Shown in pieces: positions 1 through 7,240 of a stretch of DNA of 64,000 bases (its first letter is position 1; the number at the start of each line of letters is the position of its first letter). The notes under the pieces were generated by a model that saw only the letters and a list, made by a program, of their open reading frames with translations, did not search any database and was not told the DNA's origin. This stretch comes from Desulfobacterium sp. Its GTDB lineage: Bacteria > Desulfobacterota > Desulfobacteria > Desulfobacterales > Desulfobacteraceae. A program made the position numbers and the translations under genes. The stretch covers positions 124,001-188,000 of the forward strand of contig JAQYWC010000048.1 in NCBI GenBank assembly GCA_030145245.1. The letters are read 5' to 3'.

Positions 1-641
1 GGGTGGAAGCCATTGTTGTGGACGGGGGCAGTCAGGACCATACCCGTGAGATCGCGGCCAGGGCCGGCGCAACGGTGGTGGAGGTCGGTGGGGGACGCGC
101 TGCCCAGCAGAATGCCGGGGCAGCCCTTGCCAGGGGACGATGGCTGCTGTTTCTCCATGGCGATACCCTGTTGCCCAAAGGTTACCCGGGGATGGTACAA
201 CGGGCCATGACCTCCCCGGCCACGGTGGCCGGCGCATTTCGGTTCGAGACCGACGATTCCGGTCCCGGAATGCGCCTGATCCAATGGATGACGAATCTTC
301 GGTCTGTTTTTTTACAGCGGCCCTATGGTGACCAGGGGCTGTTTATGGAAAAGAGGGTGTTCGACCAGATGGGGGGATTTGCCTCCCTGCCAATCATGGA
401 GGACTTCGAGCTTGTGGATCGCCTTCGTCGTCTCGGTAAAGTTGTCACGCTTCCCCAGGCTGCCATCACTTCGGCCCGGCGCTGGCAGCAGTTGGGGCGG
501 GTCCGCACCACCCTGATCAACCAGATGATGATCGCGGGCTTCCTTTGGGGCGTGCCGGTCCGGAGATTGGTCCGGCTTTACCGGTCCCATGGAATCGGAA
601 GGTATGAAAAAAAACGATCAAAGGCGTGTAAAACCCTGTGA
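1..641 (+). CDS. TIGR04283-type glycosyltransferase, 5' end outside the window
   Basis: The frame is already open at base 1, so the true start lies upstream and the first strands of the fold are missing. What remains is a GT-2 family (GT-A fold) sugar transferase: VVDGGSQDHT near the visible N-terminus and the metal-binding region LFLHGDT about residues 49-55 in place of the usual DxD. The acceptor region contains GDQGLFM and MEDFELVDRLRR. This arrangement matches the TIGR04283 family (arsenosugar biosynthesis, earlier called rSAM/selenodomain-associated transferase 2). Its usual partners would be upstream and cannot be seen. The function is assigned from family resemblance only. Confidence 0.8.
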   Translation, partial: VEAIVVDGGSQDHTREIAARAGATVVEVGGGRAAQQNAGAALARGRWLLFLHGDTLLPKGYPGMVQRAMTSPATVAGAFRFETDDSGPGMRLIQWMTNLRSVFLQRPYGDQGLFMEKRVFDQMGGFASLPIMEDFELVDRLRRLGKVVTLPQAAITSARRWQQLGRVRTTLINQMMIAGFLWGVPVRRLVRLYRSHGIGRYEKKRSKACKTL

Positions 642-682
642 ATTGAAATCGGGACCGGACCCATACTAATTTAACCTACAGC

Positions 683-712
683 TTGTTGTGCCTTTGCCTT
701 CTATTGTATAAT
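683..712 (+). promoter_or_regulatory. Probable sigma-70 promoter of the 754 gene
   Basis: A perfect -10 hexamer TATAAT lies at 707-712, and a TTGTTG -35-like hexamer at 683-688 with an 18-bp spacer. A ribosome site AAAGGAG precedes the ATG at 754. Confidence 0.45.
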
Positions 713-753
713 CGGTTTAACAGGACATTGAATCTTACGAAAGGAGAAAGATT

Positions 754-1092
754 ATGCCCATTTCCCTTCTTCTGGATGTAAAAGAGAAGTTTGAGGTTCA
801 GGCTTATAAAAAACCCAAAAACAGGGATCAGCATACCCATATCCCTTTTTCCGGTTCTCCCAGAAAACACCCCTTTGAAGATGAGAAGTTCATTTTAATT
901 GCTGATCCGTTTACAGCCAATACCTTTTACTATGAATTTAAGATAATGGATATTGGATTTGCCGAAGAGCTGCCTAACATGACCACTATAAACGGTGATG
1001 CTATCTCCATGGCCCGGATCTGGGTGAAAAAGCAGAGTGTGGCTCTCCGGTGTACCCCCTTTATTGTGCATGCGATCAGAGGGGAATCCTGA
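754..1092 (+). CDS. Small conserved protein of unknown function
   Basis: A 112-residue soluble protein with no signal peptide or membrane span. The start is supported by AAAGGAG about 8 bases upstream. It has a basic N-terminal third, a conserved-looking block PFTANTFYYEFKIMDIGF at about residues 51-68, and a C-terminal half ending in SVALRCTPFIVH. I recall similar short proteins in deltaproteobacteria carrying the database name inorganic pyrophosphatase Ppa, but none of the metal-binding Asp motifs of authentic family I or II pyrophosphatases can be seen, so I do not adopt that function. It appears to be transcribed alone from its own promoter. Confidence 0.7.
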   Translation: MPISLLLDVKEKFEVQAYKKPKNRDQHTHIPFSGSPRKHPFEDEKFILIADPFTANTFYYEFKIMDIGFAEELPNMTTINGDAISMARIWVKKQSVALRCTPFIVHAIRGES

Positions 1093-1404
1093 TTTTTTAT
1101 CCCGTACCTTCATTAGCTTTGTCTGGCTGGGAAGGAAAGGTCCCATTGAATAATGGTTTCAAAAATCTTGATCGATAGGATAAAATATCTTAGGGACTTT
1201 CAAGTGCGCAGATCTTGAGACCTCTTTTTCCATGTAATTGCTTTTTACATGCACCATTTCCCTAAGGATTCTTACTTTAATCAGGGTTGAAAGTTGTTCA
1301 AGTATCACGCCGTGGGGTTCCATCCTTCCTAGGAAATTGCTCGTATTCCTTCGGGGCCGGCAAGTTCTTATTTTACAAGCACACTCCACAGATCCCGGGC
1401 ATAG

Positions 1405-1698
1405 GAAATCTCTGTTTCAGAGCCAAAGGAACATTACTCAATTGATGTACTGGATCAATGTGTCGGATATGGTGAGCGCGAACCTGCAACAGCAACCTTT
1501 GAAGTACGAGAAAATGACTTGCTGGTCCTGTCAACGGACGGACTTTCCAAAATGGTGTCCGGGAAAACGTTGTTATCCATATTAAATGCAACCACCCCTA
1601 TTGAGGAAAAGACAGAGGCACTTATCCGGGCAGCACTGGATTCCGGGGGAAAGGACAATATCACCCTTGTGATGGCAAAAATAAACCCCATGGTCTGA
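1405..1698 (+). pseudogene. PP2C-type protein phosphatase, C-terminal remnant
   Basis: The frame from 1405 to the TGA at 1696-1698 encodes a recognisable C-terminal part of a PP2C (Stp1/PrpC-like) serine/threonine phosphatase. It contains ENDLLVLSTDGLSKMV, equivalent to the family's gD.lLLcSDGL, then a helical stretch, then SGGKDNITLVMAKI, equivalent to the family's DNIT motif. The frame is closed by TAG at 1402-1404, there is no ATG or ribosome site before the domain, and the N-terminal metal-binding half is not found in any forward frame of 1093-1402. I see nothing else in 1093-1404. It is most likely a decayed gene; a sequencing frameshift is less likely because the N-terminal motifs are absent. 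Confidence 0.55.
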
Positions 1699-1748
1699 TT
1701 TGTTCCCAAACGGGCACTTGGGCCAGGTCCTCTTCAACGGTTTTACGC

Positions 1749-1777
1749 TTTACAAACCCGGCCGGAACCGCTAAAAT
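1749..1777 (+). promoter_or_regulatory. Sigma-70-type promoter of the selenoprotein/activator unit
   Basis: TTTACA at 1749-1754, a 17-bp spacer and TAAAAT at 1772-1777 form a near-consensus promoter. Its start point would fall near 1784, about 45 bases before the ATG at 1828. Confidence 0.6.
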
Positions 1778-1827
1778 CCCATAATTAATCACTCCTGAGA
1801 TACAAACATCAACCCTGGGAAAACATA

Positions 1828-2100
1828 ATGGATTTAAAGAAACCGTCGGAACTTATCTGTCATTGTTTTAACTACACGGAAAAGGATATTCAGCAGGACC
1901 TACTGAAAAACGGGTATTCCCGCATCCTACAAAAAATAATAGATGCAAAGGGCGATGGCAGGTGTGATTGTGCAGATAAAAACCCAAAGGGAAGGTGATG
2001 CCTTGGCGATGTCCGCCAGGTGGTGGACAGGGCAGGAAATAAATCATGGGCGAAGAACAGTCCCAAAACGAACCTTTTCCAGAATATTTCCAAGGATTGA
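1828..2100 (+). CDS. BFD-like [2Fe-2S] selenoprotein with in-frame UGA (Sec57)
   Basis: Read conventionally this is a 56-residue BFD-like [2Fe-2S] protein: C11-x-C13 (ICHCF), a helical middle, and C46-x-C48 (CDCADKNPKGR), ending at TGA 1996-1998. The same frame continues with CLGDVRQVVDRA and stops at TGA 2098-2100, giving 90 residues. BFD-like and CopZ-type relatives carry a CCLG-like motif directly after NPxGx, so the TGA sits exactly where the first of those two Cys would be, giving Sec57-Cys58. A hairpin fitting a bacterial SECIS begins 11 bases after the TGA. The ATG has GGGA about 8 bases upstream. It probably handles electrons or a metal in the cytoplasm. It overlaps no gene if the next starts at 2106, and probably shares its transcript. 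The family assignment is strong; Sec insertion is inferred. Confidence 0.72.
2010..2029 (+). promoter_or_regulatory. Bacterial SECIS-like hairpin of the BFD selenoprotein
   Basis: TGTCC 2010-2014 pairs with GGACA 2025-2029, and GCC 2015-2017 with GGT 2022-2024, leaving the loop AGGT 2018-2021. TGCC/GGCA pairing just outside (1999-2002 with 2031-2034) can extend it. The loop lies 19 nt after the UGA, within the usual 16-37 nt, and carries the G residues that SelB recognises; the loop of E. coli fdhF also begins AGGU. Confidence 0.6.
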
Positions 2101-2105
2101 TCAAC

Positions 2106-3497
2106 ATGCCTTTGGAGATTCCTATGATTTCCATTGACGATTTCATCTCTGACAGAAAAAGCTTTGAGCTTGTTCTCGACAATCTCAAGGATGGCATCAT
2201 TGCCCACGATCTGGAGCGAAAAATTATATTTTTCAACAAGGAGGCGGAAAAGATCACCGGGTATTCAAAGGACGTTGTCATGGGCAGGGATTGCCACGAA
2301 GCCTTTGGCACCCCCTTTTGCGGGGAGGGGTGTTCCTTTTGCGGCATGGTGTCGGATTTTAAGGAGCAACTCGAATTTCCGCTGACCATTCTCACAAAGA
2401 CCGGGGATGCCCGGCGGATAGAGATGAGCATCACCGGTATTTTTGACAAGGAGATCTTCAAGGGGGTCATCGCCTCGTTCAGGGAGATGACCGGGCACAC
2501 CGGGGGTGTTGTTGCCAGGGCCGGGGAGCACTTCTCGTTTTCCGGAATCATTGGCAAGGACAGCTCCATGCGCCAGATTTTCCAGCAGATACAGGATGTG
2601 GCCCCTTACGATTATCCCGTCCACATCCATGGCGAGACAGGGACCGGCAAGGAGCGGGTGGCCTCGTCACTTCACCTGGAGAGCAAGCGGGCCCCTGGCG
2701 CCTTTGTACCGGTCAACTGCGGTGCCATTCCGGAGAACCTGGTGGAGAGCGAATTGTTCGGCCATGTCAGGGGGGCGTTTTCAGGGGCAGTTAAGGAGAG
2801 AAGGGGGCGGTTTGAGCTTGCCCATAAAGGCACCCTTTTCCTGGACGAAATAGCGGAGCTTCCCAAGCCCATGCAGGTCAAGTTGTTGCGATTTCTTCAG
2901 GAGGGGGTGCTCGAACCTGTCGGCGGCGAAAAGAGCATCAAGGTGGACGTAAGGATCATCAGCGCCACCAACAAGAACCTTGCCAGGGAGGTGGAAAAGG
3001 GAAAATTCAGGAAAGACCTGTTCTACCGGCTCAACGTGATTCCCATTCACCTTCCTCCCCTGAGAAAGAGACGCAACGACATTCCCCTGCTGATCACCCA
3101 TTTCCTGAGGCAGGCAGAGAAGGAGATCCACGCTCCTGTGCCCGGATTTTCCAAGGACGCCATCCGGGTGATGATGGCCTACCACTGGCCCGGCAATGTC
3201 AGGGAACTCCAGAATACAGTCCAGTTCGCCATTGTCAGGTGCAAATCAAACGAGATCATGCCCATGGACCTGCCCATGGAGCTCCGGTCCGGAGCGAAAA
3301 GCATCCAGGTGTCCCATCCGCCCGGACCAAGGATCAACACGGGCAAGCTCGATCTGGATGCCGTGAAACTCGCCCTGGAACGGACCGGGGGCAACAAGGC
3401 CAAGGCGGCCCGGGATCTGGGGGTGGGAAGGGCCACCCTCTACAGGTTCCTTGAAAAAGACCCCAGGGCGGCTGATTTCGCGGCCTCCCTGAAATAA
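2106..3497 (+). CDS. PAS-domain sigma-54-dependent transcriptional activator
   Basis: This is a bacterial enhancer-binding protein of about 463 residues. From this start, a PAS domain occupies about 15-130 and holds four Cys (63, 72, 76, 79) in the segment RDCHEAFGTPFCGEGCSFC. The AAA+ domain follows, with Walker A GETGTGKE 176-183, the sigma-54 contact loop GAFSGA 223-228 and Walker B GTLFLDEI 242-249. A Fis-type helix-turn-helix (GNKAKAARDLGVGRATLYRF) ends the protein. There is no receiver domain, so the signal is probably sensed by the PAS, perhaps through a thiol or Fe-S centre. ATG 2106 has AAGGA and follows the selenoprotein stop; 2046 (CAGGA) and 2124 (GGAG) are alternatives. Its targets are unknown, but sigma-54 promoters occur elsewhere in the window. 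Confidence 0.92.
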   Translation: MPLEIPMISIDDFISDRKSFELVLDNLKDGIIAHDLERKIIFFNKEAEKITGYSKDVVMGRDCHEAFGTPFCGEGCSFCGMVSDFKEQLEFPLTILTKTGDARRIEMSITGIFDKEIFKGVIASFREMTGHTGGVVARAGEHFSFSGIIGKDSSMRQIFQQIQDVAPYDYPVHIHGETGTGKERVASSLHLESKRAPGAFVPVNCGAIPENLVESELFGHVRGAFSGAVKERRGRFELAHKGTLFLDEIAELPKPMQVKLLRFLQEGVLEPVGGEKSIKVDVRIISATNKNLAREVEKGKFRKDLFYRLNVIPIHLPPLRKRRNDIPLLITHFLRQAEKEIHAPVPGFSKDAIRVMMAYHWPGNVRELQNTVQFAIVRCKSNEIMPMDLPMELRSGAKSIQVSHPPGPRINTGKLDLDAVKLALERTGGNKAKAARDLGVGRATLYRFLEKDPRAADFAASLK

Positions 3498-3541
3498 GAG
3501 CAGACGGTGTCATCAATTAAAAAAAAACAAGGAGAGAAGCC

Positions 3542-3736
3542 ATGAAAATTATTATCACCGAACAGTGCATGGGCGATAGGAATTGTAATTTGCTTTGTGC
3601 CGAGGTGTTTGAGTACGATGAGGATCAGCTTCGTTCCACTGTTAAATATGACGAAATTCCGGAACATCTGGAGGATATTGTCCGCAGGGCTGCCAAGGAG
3701 TGCGGTGCAGACGCCATTGAAATCATAGATGGGTAG
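3542..3736 (+). CDS. Small ferredoxin-like protein with CxxDxxCxxxC motif
   Basis: A 64-residue single-cluster ferredoxin-like protein. The cluster loop reads C9-M-G-D12-R-N-C15-N-L-L-C19, with the distal Cys in KECGADAIEI (C54). The second Cys of the usual CxxCxxCxxxCP is Asp, as in Pyrococcus furiosus ferredoxin, and Ala replaces the Pro after the third ligand. A [4Fe-4S] cluster with one Asp ligand or a [3Fe-4S] cluster is expected from known cases. The start has GGAGAG about 6 bases upstream. It lies 13 bases before rubrerythrin and 44 after the activator gene, so it may supply electrons to the peroxidase. Confidence 0.8.
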   Translation: MKIIITEQCMGDRNCNLLCAEVFEYDEDQLRSTVKYDEIPEHLEDIVRRAAKECGADAIEIIDG

Positions 3737-3749
3737 ATAGGAGTCACCC

Positions 3750-4325
3750 ATGGTTCGATTTAGGGAAAGCAAGACCTCAAAAAATCTACTCATTGCCTAT
3801 TCCGCAGAGACCCAGGCCCGGACCCGGTATAATTTCTTTGCCAACCGGGCCCGGGATGAAGGGTATATTCAGATTGCCGGACTATTTGACGAGACCGCGG
3901 ACCAGGAGTGTGAACATGCCCTGCGGTTTTTCAAGTTTTTCAACGGCGGAGAGCTTGAAATTACCTGGACATTTCCTGCCGGGGTTATTGAGAATACCCG
4001 TGAAAATCTGCTGTCTGCGGCGGACCTGGAACGGTTTGTCCATACCAGCATGTATCCGGGGTTTGCAAAAACAGCCCTGGAAGAGGGGTATCAGCGGGCC
4101 GCCGATACCCTGAACGCCATCAGCGTGGCTGAGCACCAGCATGAAAAACTTTTCCGAAAGCTGGCCGCAAACATTGCCCGGGACCGGGCGTTCACGCGGG
4201 ATGAAGAAAAGGTATGGCGGTGCATCAGCTGCGGTTTCATCCACAAAGGGGAGGGGGCCCCGGATAAATGCCCGGCCTGCGTTAAGCCCTTTGGGTATTT
4301 TGAACTCCTGTGCGAGAACTGGTAA
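3750..4325 (+). CDS. Rubrerythrin
   Basis: 191 residues with the standard rubrerythrin layout. An N-terminal four-helix di-iron domain contains E20 (SAETQAR), E53 and H56 (DQECEH), E112 (LEEGYQ) and E128/H131 (SVAEHQHEKLF). A C-terminal rubredoxin-like knuckle uses C158-xx-C161 (CISCGF) and C174-xx-C177 (CPAC). It reduces hydrogen peroxide in the cytoplasm of anaerobes, taking electrons from rubredoxin or ferredoxin. GGAG lies about 8 bases before the ATG. The preceding ferredoxin gene is 13 bases away, suggesting one oxidative-stress transcript. Confidence 0.95.
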   Translation: MVRFRESKTSKNLLIAYSAETQARTRYNFFANRARDEGYIQIAGLFDETADQECEHALRFFKFFNGGELEITWTFPAGVIENTRENLLSAADLERFVHTSMYPGFAKTALEEGYQRAADTLNAISVAEHQHEKLFRKLAANIARDRAFTRDEEKVWRCISCGFIHKGEGAPDKCPACVKPFGYFELLCENW

Positions 4326-4416
4326 TTGTCGCCTGGCCCCTCCGGCATTATTACTTATCCCAGTTCCTTTTTTGAATCATCAGGCGTTTCAGTTCTGTCC
4401 GATTCGGTGTAGTCCC

Positions 4417-4893
4417 TTACCCCTTCTCCAACTGTATTAATTTTTCTTTTATGGCAACGCCGTGGGCGAACCCGGTAAGTTTTCCGTTTGCCCCGATGAC
4501 CCTGTGGCAGGGCACAATCAAAGGGATGGGGTTCTTGCTGTTGGCCATGCCCACCGCCCTTGCGGCGTTTTCATTTCCAATGGCTTTTGCGATATCTCCA
4601 TACGTACAAAGCTTCCCGTGGGCAATTTTAGATAATTCCCGCCACACTCTTTTTTGAAAATCAGTGCCCCTTGGGTTGACGGTTACATTGAATGTTGTCC
4701 GTTTACCGCTGAAATACTCGTTGATCTGGTTGATGGTATCTGTAAAAAAATCATGGTTGAGAACCCATTCTTCGGATATCTCAAAACGCCTTTTTCCTTG
4801 TCCGGTGTTCAGGTGCAGATGGGACAGGCCATCCACGTTTCCCACCAGGATAATTTCACAAAGCCGGGTCTCAAATCGTGTATAGTACATCAT
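4417..4893 (-). CDS. ogt: Methylated-DNA--protein-cysteine S-methyltransferase
   Basis: A suicide repair protein that moves the methyl group of O6-methylguanine (and O4-methylthymine) to its own Cys. The active-site signature IVPCHRV is present with the acceptor Cys at about residue 129 of 158, preceded by the DNA-binding helix ARAVGMANSKNP and the arginine-finger region. The N-terminal half is the usual poorly conserved domain. The ATG at 4893 overlaps the TGA of the upstream Ada-AlkA gene (ATGATG at the junction), indicating translational coupling. An in-frame ATG at 4950 would add 19 residues but lies inside the upstream gene. Confidence 0.93.
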   Translation of the reverse strand: MMYYTRFETRLCEIILVGNVDGLSHLHLNTGQGKRRFEISEEWVLNHDFFTDTINQINEYFSGKRTTFNVTVNPRGTDFQKRVWRELSKIAHGKLCTYGDIAKAIGNENAARAVGMANSKNPIPLIVPCHRVIGANGKLTGFAHGVAIKEKLIQLEKG

Positions 4894-6338
4894 GCTGATA
4901 CGTTCCTGTTCCATAGACATAAGGTTGCATAGGATCTGTACGGACGCCATTCCTCGGCCATCTTTATCATCTCTTTTTTTGACGGGGGAGTTCCCTCTTT
5001 GGCAAGGGCTTTGATAACGCCTAAATCACTGGCCGGAAAGCTGTCCAACATGCCAAGCCCCCCCATGGCGACATAGTTGACGGTCCACTCTCCAATTCCC
5101 TTCAGTTTTGAAAAATCCTTGGAAAATTTATCAAACGACTGGTTGGCTGTTAATTGGAGATCCCGGTCAAGAATGCCCTTTGCCGCAGTTTTGATTGTTG
5201 CCTGCCGTGTCCTTGTCACTCCCAGTCCCCCAAGGTCAAGTTTCATTAGTTCCGATGGCATTGGGAAAAAATGATCCAATCCCCGGGGGAAGCTGTTATC
5301 CGTTTCTATTGCCGCTTGTCTGGCAACCCTTGCGGCCAGGGTTGTTGCTGCTTTTACGGATATCTGTTGCCCCAGGATGGCTCTTACCACAAATTCAAAT
5401 GGATCAAAGGCAATGGGCAGTCTTGGCACATGGCCTTCAACCATTCCCTGTACCAGTTGTTTATCCTTGGCAAATTTCTCATTTATAACCGTAAAATCGG
5501 TATCAAGGTCAAACATCCTGCGAACCCTGTTATGGATCTCCATGTAGCATTTTATGTCGTCACAGCTGATCCGTAATTCCAATGCAGACCGTTCCGGGTT
5601 GTCTTTTACAACAAAGAACCCTTTTGTACGATCTGTTCTAAAGGTCCTGGCATAGCTGTTCTCCGTTATAACTTCCATGCCTTTCATCGCCCTGGGCTTC
5701 ATGAAAGACAGGATCTGGCCAAAAATAAACGGCTTTTTGTATTTAAGTAAAAGCGTGGTGTTGTCCTGGCTACTCTTTTTACTCTTTGAGTCTTCCCTTA
5801 CCATGGTGGGCGTTTTTCCGAATACCTCTTTAAAAACTTCGTTAAACTGTCGAATCGAACCAAACCCGGATGCAAACGAGATATCTGTTACGGATTGATC
5901 CGAAAACAGGAGCAGCTTTTTGGCAAACAGGGACTTGTGATACCTTGCAATCTTAATGGGCGGCACGCCCAGGTGATCGACAAACAGTTTTCTCAAATGC
6001 CTGTCTGACAGCTGAAGTTCTTCTGCCAGGTCCTGGATGGCGTTATAGGTTAAATAACCGTCATATATTTTCCCAAGGGCGGTGTTTACAACAGAAGCAC
6101 CATGGATATTTCCATTATAGTACTCAACGTCCACATCCGGTCTGCACCTGTAACAGGGTCTGAACCCTTTTTCAATGGCCTCAAATATGGTGTTGAAATA
6201 GATGACATTCTCCTCTTTGGCCACCGGGGATGGACAAGACGGCCGGCAGAAAATGCCCGTTGTTTTAACGCCAAACAAAAACGTTCCGTCAAAATTTTTA
6301 TCTTTTTTAATTCTGGCTTGGCTGAATTCTGTGTTCAT
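4890..6338 (-). CDS. alkA: Ada-AlkA fusion: methyl-sensing regulator and 3-methyladenine DNA glycosylase
   Basis: 482 residues. The N-terminal Ada zinc domain contains FDGTFLFGVKTTGIFCRPSC and RPCYRC, giving C31, C35, C62 and C65 as zinc ligands and methyl acceptor. An AraC-type DNA-binding domain follows at about 95-195 (ISFASGFGSIRQFNEVFKEVFG). The C-terminal AlkA part has its N-terminal beta domain and a helix-hairpin-helix GIGEWTVNYVAM, followed by the catalytic Asp in FPASDLGV. It should excise alkylated purines and, by Ada analogy, activate its own operon after methylation of the zinc-bound Cys. ogt follows with an overlapping start, so the two form an adaptive-response operon. Confidence 0.93.
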   Translation of the reverse strand: MNTEFSQARIKKDKNFDGTFLFGVKTTGIFCRPSCPSPVAKEENVIYFNTIFEAIEKGFRPCYRCRPDVDVEYYNGNIHGASVVNTALGKIYDGYLTYNAIQDLAEELQLSDRHLRKLFVDHLGVPPIKIARYHKSLFAKKLLLFSDQSVTDISFASGFGSIRQFNEVFKEVFGKTPTMVREDSKSKKSSQDNTTLLLKYKKPFIFGQILSFMKPRAMKGMEVITENSYARTFRTDRTKGFFVVKDNPERSALELRISCDDIKCYMEIHNRVRRMFDLDTDFTVINEKFAKDKQLVQGMVEGHVPRLPIAFDPFEFVVRAILGQQISVKAATTLAARVARQAAIETDNSFPRGLDHFFPMPSELMKLDLGGLGVTRTRQATIKTAAKGILDRDLQLTANQSFDKFSKDFSKLKGIGEWTVNYVAMGGLGMLDSFPASDLGVIKALAKEGTPPSKKEMIKMAEEWRPYRSYATLCLWNRNVSA

Positions 6339-6508
6339 ATTGGCATCACCTGGTTGTCATCGAACCCCTTTACTGCCGAAGCGTGTTCAATGGTTATGTC
6401 TAACTCTTTGTGCATGAAAATATCGTGTTGCCGGGAGGTTTGGCAAGCGATTTTCGGATATGGCATTCAAATAAGATAATTGTTTTTCCAGAAAAGGTTG
6501 CTTTTTTG

Positions 6509-6528
6509 AGACGACTGGTCATATTATG
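6509..6528 (+). promoter_or_regulatory. Operator-like repeat 1 in the tetR promoter
   Basis: AGACGACTGGTCATATTATG, found again without change at 7139-7158. Its core GACgactgGTC is a short dyad, and it overlaps a TATTAT -10 hexamer (6522-6527) with TTGCTT 18 bp upstream. This is the expected position for autorepression by the TetR protein starting at 6534. Confidence 0.6.
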
Positions 6529-6533
6529 GTGCC

Positions 6534-7121
6534 ATGGAATCGAAAACAGATAAAAAAAACCGGATGATAACTGTCGGTCTTGGGATCATGTACCGCAAAG
6601 GATACAATGCAACCGGAATCCAGGAGATCGTTGACAATGCCGGGGTGCCCAAGGGATCCTTCTATAATTACTTCAAGAACAAGGAGCAGTTTGCCGTGGA
6701 GATCCTTGACCATTATACCGGGGAGATGCTGGCAAGACAGGAAGCGCTTCTTTCCGATGCCTCCATCGCTCCTCTTCTCAGGATCGAAAGCCTTTACAAA
6801 GCCTTTGTGGACGAGTATCTCCGTGAAGGGGCGTTCTGTCTTGGCTGTTTTGCCGCCAATCTGAGCCAGGAGATGGGGGATACCAGCGAAAAAATACGCA
6901 GGGCTTCCGAAGCCTCCATCGCAAGGATGACAGGACCTGTGGAGGATTGCCTCATGGAAGCCCGGGAACAGGGGGATATCTCCATTGTTTACGATGCATC
7001 CATCCTTGCCGTCTACATCCAGAACAGCTGGCTCGGCGCCCTCATGCGCATGAAGGCATCAAAGAGCGGGCAGTCCCTGAAGATTTTTCTTGAGGTGCTG
7101 GGCAAGGTGATCCTTCGGTAG
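6534..7121 (+). CDS. TetR/AcrR family transcriptional regulator
   Basis: 195 residues. The N-terminal helix-turn-helix about 10-55 contains YNATGIQEIVDNAGVPKGSFYNYFKNKEQF, typical of the AcuR/NemR-like branch of TetR. The C-terminal ligand domain carries EGAFCLGCFAANLSQEMGD with two Cys (C102 and C105) three apart. NemR-like members sense electrophiles or oxidants through Cys, so a thiol-reactive inducer is plausible but inferred. The identical 20-bp repeat before this gene and before the downstream selenoprotein gene (7241) points to both as targets. The ATG at 6534 lies only about 10 bases from the -10 hexamer, so the transcript would be nearly leaderless. Confidence 0.9.
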   Translation: MESKTDKKNRMITVGLGIMYRKGYNATGIQEIVDNAGVPKGSFYNYFKNKEQFAVEILDHYTGEMLARQEALLSDASIAPLLRIESLYKAFVDEYLREGAFCLGCFAANLSQEMGDTSEKIRRASEASIARMTGPVEDCLMEAREQGDISIVYDASILAVYIQNSWLGALMRMKASKSGQSLKIFLEVLGKVILR

Positions 7122-7138
7122 TTTTTTGACCGGTTGTA

Positions 7139-7158
7139 AGACGACTGGTCATATTATG
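7139..7158 (+). promoter_or_regulatory. Operator-like repeat 2 before the membrane selenoprotein
   Basis: The same 20 bases as 6509-6528, again overlapping a TATTAT -10 hexamer (7152-7157), with TTGACC at 7126-7131 as a distant -35. It lies 83 bases upstream of the ATG at 7241. The leader between holds two perfect 7-bp hairpins, at 7176-7194 and 7204-7223. Confidence 0.6.
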
Positions 7159-7240
7159 AGCGGTGAGCGCTTTGTTCCGGGATTTTGTCCCGGATAATCT
7201 GATATCCATGGACGATCATGGATGGTTTAAGGAGGGAAGT

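Noticed and set aside
754-1092. Naming the small protein inorganic pyrophosphatase
   Set aside because: A remembered database label only; the metal-binding motifs of known pyrophosphatases are not in the sequence.
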